Assembly: GCA_902478715.1 (NCBI GenBank)
Contig: CABSMC010000060.1
Location: forward strand, 1-16,451
Origin: an uncultured Adlercreutzia sp.
Lineage (GTDB): Bacteria > Actinomycetota > Coriobacteriia > Coriobacteriales > Eggerthellaceae
Length of the DNA: 16,451 nucleotides
Reading direction: 5' to 3'
A program made the translations under genes and the position numbers. The notes below the pieces were generated by a model, which did not search any database, had not been told where the DNA came from, and saw only the letters and a list, made by a program, of their open reading frames with translations. Every line of letters begins with the position of its first letter. The first letter of the stretch is position 1. This document shows, piece after piece, positions 13,364 through 16,451 of the stretch.

Positions 13364-14087
13364 CGCGTTGATCCTTATTGCCGACGATGACAACAGCTCG
13401 AGCAGTGCCATTGAGAAGATGCTCGCTAAAGATGGCCATCGTTGCTTGCGAGCGGCGAATGGCCAAGAGGCACTGTGCCTGTTTCAGGATACACGGCCTG
13501 ATTTGATCATTCTCGATGTGATGATGCCGCTGCTCGATGGCTTTCAGGTGTGCGAGCGCATTCGCGAGCATGATCGTGTTACGCCGGTGCTGTTTCTCAC
13601 GGCCAAAGGCGACATTGTGGACAAGCGTATTGGCTATGGCATCGGCGGCGACGACTATCTGGTAAAGCCTTTCAGCGGAGAGGAACTGCGGCTGCGCGTG
13701 GGGGCTCTCTTGCGCCGCGCGCAAATTGCGACGGAAGTCGCGACGTCCGCGCCTCAGCGCGAGTTGTACCAGATGGGCGACTTGGAAGTGAATGTGCGTA
13801 CGGGAAACGTGCGTCTGGCAGGAAAGCGAATCGAGCTTACTCCCAAGGAGTCGAGGATCATGGCGGTGCTCGCATCGCATCCGGGGGAAGTGTACAGCAA
13901 GCGCGACCTTATCGAGGAGATTTGGGGCGAGGAATACCTGGATTCTTCCATTGCCATTTCTGTATACATACGGCGCATTCGAGCCAAAATAGAGCCGGAT
14001 CCGAGTGAGCCGCGCTACGTGCAGACGGTGTGGCATTGCGGCTACCGGCTAGCCGATGAGGGAGACGGGGAGCGGGGTGATTTTTGA
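13350..14087 (+). CDS. OmpR/PhoB-type response regulator
   Basis: A 245-aa protein. The receiver domain (residues 5-122) has acidic D12/D13, phosphoacceptor D56 in LIILDVMMP, T84 and K106 in LVKPF. The winged-helix effector domain (about 145-238) has IELTPKESRIMAVLASHPGEVYSKRDLIEEIWG and the closing YIRRIRAKIEPDPSEPRYVQTVWHCGYRL. The ATG at 13350 is preceded by AAGGAGGAG (13339-13346) and overlaps the kinase stop by 14 bp; a GTG at 13335 is in frame but has no ribosome site. It should be phosphorylated by the kinase upstream and bind direct repeats, and the TTGCG repeats before the cytochrome gene are natural candidates. Confidence 0.92.
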   Translation: MSHRDALILIADDDNSSSSAIEKMLAKDGHRCLRAANGQEALCLFQDTRPDLIILDVMMPLLDGFQVCERIREHDRVTPVLFLTAKGDIVDKRIGYGIGGDDYLVKPFSGEELRLRVGALLRRAQIATEVATSAPQRELYQMGDLEVNVRTGNVRLAGKRIELTPKESRIMAVLASHPGEVYSKRDLIEEIWGEEYLDSSIAISVYIRRIRAKIEPDPSEPRYVQTVWHCGYRLADEGDGERGDF

Positions 14088-14107
14088 GGAATAGCTTCGC
14101 CGATAGC

Positions 14108-14189
14108 TTGCGCAAAGGTTGCGATGGCGAGAGAAAGACCGTTGCGAAAGCGCAATAGTGGCTGTCCGCGATCGGATCTCCTCTAACAT
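14108..14189 (+). promoter_or_regulatory. Candidate response-regulator sites and promoter of the cytochrome gene
   Basis: TTGCG occurs at 14108-14112, 14119-14123 and 14142-14146, spaced 11 and 23 bp, the one- and about two-turn spacing favoured by OmpR-type regulators. The third forms a small inverted repeat (TTGCGAAAGCGCAA). TAACAT (14184-14189) is a possible -10; the -35 position (14161-14166) is poor, as expected of an activated promoter. Confidence 0.45.
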
Positions 14190-14245
14190 GGCCCCTGAAG
14201 GTTGGAAGGTTACATCGTTCGAATGACCGATGAGAGGAGGAAGCG

Positions 14246-15505
14246 ATGAAAGCCATGAAACCGAGAAAAATCGCTCTTGCCGGTACGGTGGTAGCAGCTG
14301 TGGCGCTGGTCGGCTGCCTTGGTTGCGCAGCCCAGACCCAGACAGCGGATACCGGTGCCGCGCAGGAGCCGGTTCAGCAGGAGCAGCCAGGACAAGAAGC
14401 CGCTGAGCCGGAGAAGGTAGTCAAAAAGACGCTCGCTGAGTGGGTGACTGCTTATCCCAATGAGGGAAACACCTACATGGAAGCTAAGATGGCCCACACC
14501 TACGACGCCTTCGCGGGGGCAAGTCAGCAGGCCTTCGGAGGGGAAGACGCCGCAGTGGCTTGCGCCGCCTGCCACGCCCGCGAAGACTTCCAAACTATTT
14601 ACAACGAACAAGGCGAGGTGATTCTCGACAAAAACGCCTCTGACTACGAGATGGAATGGTCCAATTGCACCAATTGCCACGTAGGCGATCCTGGCGAAGG
14701 CAAAGTAGAGGGCGGCAACGCCTATGGCGATGCTACCTCCGCGAGCGCCAAAGCACTGTTCCCTGCTGAGGACTATGTATGCGGGCAGTGCCACGCCATG
14801 TTCCCCGGCGCGGCCTACCTCGAGGATGCGAACAAGGGCATCGACCAGTATAGATATGGCTTCGAGCCCGAAGAGATGCTCCGCGCCATGAAAGAGTACT
14901 ACGAGGCGAACCCAGTTACTGAAACGACGATTTGTGCCGGCATGGTAGGCGTTCCCATGCTTGACCCCGAAATTGATACGGTGCTGTATCTCACGGATGC
15001 TTGCACAGAATTGGAGCTTTTCCAGGATAGCAACCATCAGAAGATGGGTCTCACCTGCACGGACTGCCATATGCCCCAGACCGAGGCTGCCGACGGTACC
15101 ACTTACACGCACCACAACATGACGCAATCGCCGCTTGAGAACCCGGCGGCGTTGGAAAAGTGCCTCACGTGCCACAAGAGCCAGGGCATTGAGGATGCTG
15201 ACGCCATGGTTGCGTTCGCCAAGGGCAAGATGGACGAGCTCGCGCAGATTCAGCAGGCTACCAAGGCTAAGCTGGATGAGTTCCACGCAAAGCTGGCCGA
15301 GGTTGTGGCCGCCGGCAACGCCGATGAGGCAAAGCTGCAGGCCGCCAAGGATGCCTACAACCTCGCTAACGTGTACTTCCTGTACCAGGGTACCGCGATG
15401 CGTCCCACCGACGGTTCCATGGCTGCTATGAACTTTAGCAAGAGCGTCGAGCAGCTCCAGAAGGCTGACGATGCTATTGCCGAGGGCATGGCGCAGATCG
15501 CCTAG
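14246..15505 (+). CDS. Pentaheme NrfA-family c-type cytochrome lipoprotein
   Basis: A 419-aa exported protein. The signal ends in lipobox LVGC with the lipidated Cys at 24, followed by a Gln/Ala/Pro linker to about residue 58. Five CxxCH heme sites are CAACH (106-110), CTNCH (141-145), CGQCH (179-183), CTDCH (271-275) and CLTCH (306-310). Their order and the contexts VCGQCH and TCTDCHMPQ follow the cytochrome c nitrite reductase NrfA, and a helical C-terminal domain follows. But the first site is CxxCH, not the usual CxxCK. The arginine before it is absent, and the catalytic Tyr after the third site is replaced (CHAMF). The K-x-Q-H-P calcium/active-site segment is missing (LTDACTELE); His264 may match the conserved active-site His. 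A nitrite reductase role is therefore doubtful; electron transfer to a flavin reductase encoded elsewhere is likelier. GAGGAGG precedes the ATG. It lies 158 bp after the response regulator. Confidence 0.85.
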   Translation: MKAMKPRKIALAGTVVAAVALVGCLGCAAQTQTADTGAAQEPVQQEQPGQEAAEPEKVVKKTLAEWVTAYPNEGNTYMEAKMAHTYDAFAGASQQAFGGEDAAVACAACHAREDFQTIYNEQGEVILDKNASDYEMEWSNCTNCHVGDPGEGKVEGGNAYGDATSASAKALFPAEDYVCGQCHAMFPGAAYLEDANKGIDQYRYGFEPEEMLRAMKEYYEANPVTETTICAGMVGVPMLDPEIDTVLYLTDACTELELFQDSNHQKMGLTCTDCHMPQTEAADGTTYTHHNMTQSPLENPAALEKCLTCHKSQGIEDADAMVAFAKGKMDELAQIQQATKAKLDEFHAKLAEVVAAGNADEAKLQAAKDAYNLANVYFLYQGTAMRPTDGSMAAMNFSKSVEQLQKADDAIAEGMAQIA

Positions 15506-15573
15506 TTTTCGAGGGAGTCCTTCGCTAAAAGCGTGCGAAGCACGTAGCTGAAAGTCAAACTGCCCCTCCTTCC

Positions 15574-15609
15574 GAAGGGCCGTCATTCTCGGCGGCCCTT
15601 CCGTGTTTT
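15574..15609 (+). terminator. Intrinsic terminator of the cytochrome gene
   Basis: GAAGGGCCG (15574-15582) pairs perfectly with CGGCCCTTC (15593-15601) around a 10-nt loop, and TTTT follows at 15606-15609. It is 69 bp past the cytochrome stop. Confidence 0.75.
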
Positions 15610-15628
15610 CTCGTTCTGGCCAGGCCGC

Positions 15629-15669
15629 AAAAAAGCGAGAGCGCTCTAGGGTGAGCGTTGCTCTCTCGC
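15629..15669 (-). terminator. Intrinsic terminator on the minus strand
   Basis: Read on the minus strand, GCGAGAGAGC (15669-15660) pairs with GCGCTCTCGC (15644-15635) with one mismatch, and six T residues follow (15634-15629). It would end transcripts of the broken higA-like gene and faces the cytochrome terminator. Confidence 0.6.
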
Positions 15670-15727
15670 ATTCAGGCGAAACTTCAGGCTAGGAATGGCG
15701 TCTCCCGCGCCTTGCGGACGGCGTCCT

Positions 15728-15915
15728 TCAAAAATCGATGGGCTCGATGGCCATGACCTCGTCCTCGTGCAGCGCCAGAGAGTCCCAGATGTCCATCTTC
15801 AACTGCATGATGATTCAAAGCTGGGGCGTCGTGCCGAACAGGCACCCCAGACGAAGGCACATCTCCGGGCTCAAGTCCCGCTTCTCGCCGTGGGCTACGT
15901 TGCAGGGCAGTGCAT
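15728..15915 (-). pseudogene. higA: Broken higA-like (XRE family) antitoxin
   Basis: The minus-strand frame ending at 15728 reads VAHGEKRDLSPEMCLRLGC and then LFGTTPQL, followed by an in-frame TGA (15817-15815), then IIMQLKMDIWDSLALHEDEV and MAIEPIDF. 'LSPEM..RLG..FGTtP..W' is the HigA-type HTH and post-HTH segment; the stop falls where the conserved tryptophan codon (TGG) is expected, with about two extra codons after it. The N-terminal half is not recognisable upstream. HigA neutralises the HigB mRNA interferase, and no higB is seen. The last 61 bp are duplicated at 16391-16451. Confidence 0.6.
15735..15795. repeat. 61-bp direct repeat, copy 1 (higA tail)
   Basis: Identical over all 61 bases to 16391-16451, in the same orientation, 656 bp apart. 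The right copy is cut by the window edge, so the true repeat may be longer. The base just left of each copy differs (A at 15734, C at 16390). Confidence 0.9.
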
Positions 15916-15978
15916 CTCCTGGAAGGAGCCCCCATTTCTCGAAATGAAATCGCGGGATCGCGAGGAGCTCTTCTGTAG

Positions 15979-16040
15979 TTCCCTTATTTTCCCTTATTCT
16001 CCTATTTTTTCCCTTATTCCCTTATTTCTTCCCGTATTTT
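15979..16040. repeat. Pyrimidine-rich tract of six ~10-bp degenerate repeats
   Basis: The unit TTCCCTTATT recurs with small changes starting near 15979, 15989, 15998, 16009, 16018 and 16029. The tract has almost no purines except one A per unit and one G, in strong contrast to the GC-rich surroundings. It is open in frame 1 and leads into the winged-helix remnant. Confidence 0.6.
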
Positions 16041-16219
16041 GGATTCCGAGAAGGAGCGGGGCTCCCTCTCGGCTGTCGAGGCGGCCGAGGGTGCGCGCAT
16101 CTCTCCGAAGACTGCTGCGAAGTATCTCAAGGCGCTAGTAGGGGAAGGCTTGGCTGAGCCTGACGGCAACGTGAGGACAAGAAGGTACTACTGGACGGGT
16201 TCACCGGAAAGGTGACCGC
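16033..16219 (+). pseudogene. Winged-helix C-terminal remnant
   Basis: Frame 1 reads RILDSEKERGSLSAVEAAEG then ARISPKTAAKYLKALVGEGLAEPDG and RTRRYYWTGSPER before a TGA. This is the recognition-helix and wing part of a winged-helix DNA-binding domain of the type found at the C-terminus of Fic or AlbA/AAA_4-type proteins. The frame is open upstream only through the repeat tract to a TAG at 15976-15978, with no good start or ribosome site (a TTG at 16039 is in frame). The body of the parent gene is missing. Its end overlaps the copied pdxY tail in another frame, so the junction cuts near 16200. Confidence 0.45.
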
Positions 16220-16231
16220 GCTTCTGGGGTA
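16205..16231 (+). repeat. pdxY 3'-end direct repeat, copy 2
   Basis: In frame it reads GKVTALLG and a TAA stop, the same as the end of the intact kinase gene 6570 bp upstream, matching 26 of 27 bases. Upstream of 16205 the similarity stops. Confidence 0.7.
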
Positions 16232-16255
16232 AGCCAACGATAAAGAGCGTCGATG

Positions 16256-16305
16256 CGAAGCCGCTGCCGGATCTGCGCCTTTGCGCGAGTCTTGCAGCGG
16301 CTTCG
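16256..16305. other. Long inverted repeat with nested hairpin
   Basis: CGAAGCCGCTGC (16256-16267) and GCAGCGGCTTCG (16294-16305) are perfect 12-bp complements. The 26-bp loop holds GCGC-CTTT-GCGC (16275-16286). No T-run flanks either side. The rest of 16232-16371 has no recognisable gene. Confidence 0.5.
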
Positions 16306-16371
16306 TGAATGCCTGGGCTTCTGACGATGCCGCGAATCTCCTCCAGGTCAATTCTGCTGCCCGACTTCGGC

Positions 16372-16451
16372 TTATGCGATGGCGGCTATCTCGATGGGCT
16401 CGATGGCCATGACCTCGTCCTCGTGCAGCGCCAGAGAGTCCCAGATGTCCA
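16372..16451 (-). CDS. higA: higA-like antitoxin, C-terminal end (cut by window edge)
   Basis: The minus frame ends MDIWDSLALHEDEVMAIEPI then EIAAIA at the TAA 16374-16372; the gene runs off the right edge. The shared 61 bp are identical to the tail of the broken copy at 15728-15915, but this copy has its own last six residues, which look like the natural end. It is probably the intact antitoxin of a HigBA module, with higB expected beyond the window on the same strand. Confidence 0.6.
   Translation of the reverse strand, partial: DIWDSLALHEDEVMAIEPIEIAAIA

Noticed and set aside
14246..15505. Calling the cytochrome nrfA (ammonia-forming nitrite reductase)
   Set aside because: The fold order fits, but the catalytic Lys-heme motif, Arg, Tyr and calcium-site residues are not present, so the symbol would mislead.
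14210..15586. 458-aa minus-strand open frame
   Set aside because: Antisense of the pentaheme cytochrome, which has clear heme motifs, a signal peptide and a ribosome site.
15979..16040. CRISPR-like array
   Set aside because: The 10-bp units have no spacers and no constant repeat of CRISPR length.
16127..16351. 74-aa minus-strand open frame
   Set aside because: It crosses the winged-helix remnant, the pdxY repeat and the inverted repeat; its similarity to another minus frame comes only from the shared pdxY tail.

Overview
The window is GC-rich DNA that fits a gut actinobacterium of the Coriobacteriia, probably Eggerthellaceae. The evidence is an NrfA-like pentaheme lipoprotein cytochrome beside a c-type-heme sensor kinase, typical actinobacterial -10 boxes, two probable leaderless starts and high GC codon use. 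The family assignment is inference. No rRNA, tRNA, CRISPR array or intact transposase/integrase was seen.

Region 1 (1-1700) is accessory. It holds the C-terminus of an Abi_2-type HEPN protein cut by the window edge, a 5'-truncated PIN-domain remnant, and a tight three-gene unit (DUF3990, a 79-aa partner, DUF3791) that looks like a toxin-antitoxin or ADP-ribosylation module. Region 2 (1800-9660) is mostly housekeeping: an unrecognised 155-aa protein behind a perfect palindrome, a DUF2148 iron-sulfur protein, a FetAB-type ABC exporter with an unusual FetA tail, a DUF853/HerA-like ATPase, a Tat-type GH25 lipoprotein, an NdpA-type nucleoid-associated protein with a highly structured leader, and a pyridoxal/pyridoxamine kinase.

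Region 3 (9700-15610) is a redox block. A HxlR repressor faces a PNPOx-like flavoprotein and a flavin reductase-like protein. A histidine kinase follows whose extracytoplasmic sensor domain carries a CxxCH heme motif, overlapping an OmpR-type response regulator, then a pentaheme NrfA-family lipoprotein preceded by repeated TTGCG motifs. The model read from this is that the kinase senses redox state or a heme ligand outside the membrane and the regulator switches on the cytochrome. The cytochrome keeps five heme sites but lacks the residues expected of a nitrite reductase, so it more likely carries electrons to a reductase encoded elsewhere.

Region 4 (15570-16451) is a scrap-yard: two facing terminators, a broken higA-like antitoxin on the minus strand, a pyrimidine-rich 10-bp repeat tract, a winged-helix C-terminal remnant, a near-identical copy of the pdxK 3' end, and the C-terminus of a second higA copy running off the window. 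The higA tails share a 61-bp identical direct repeat, and the pdxK 3' end is duplicated 6.57 kb away, so this segment has been built by recombination and may be the edge of an integrated element.
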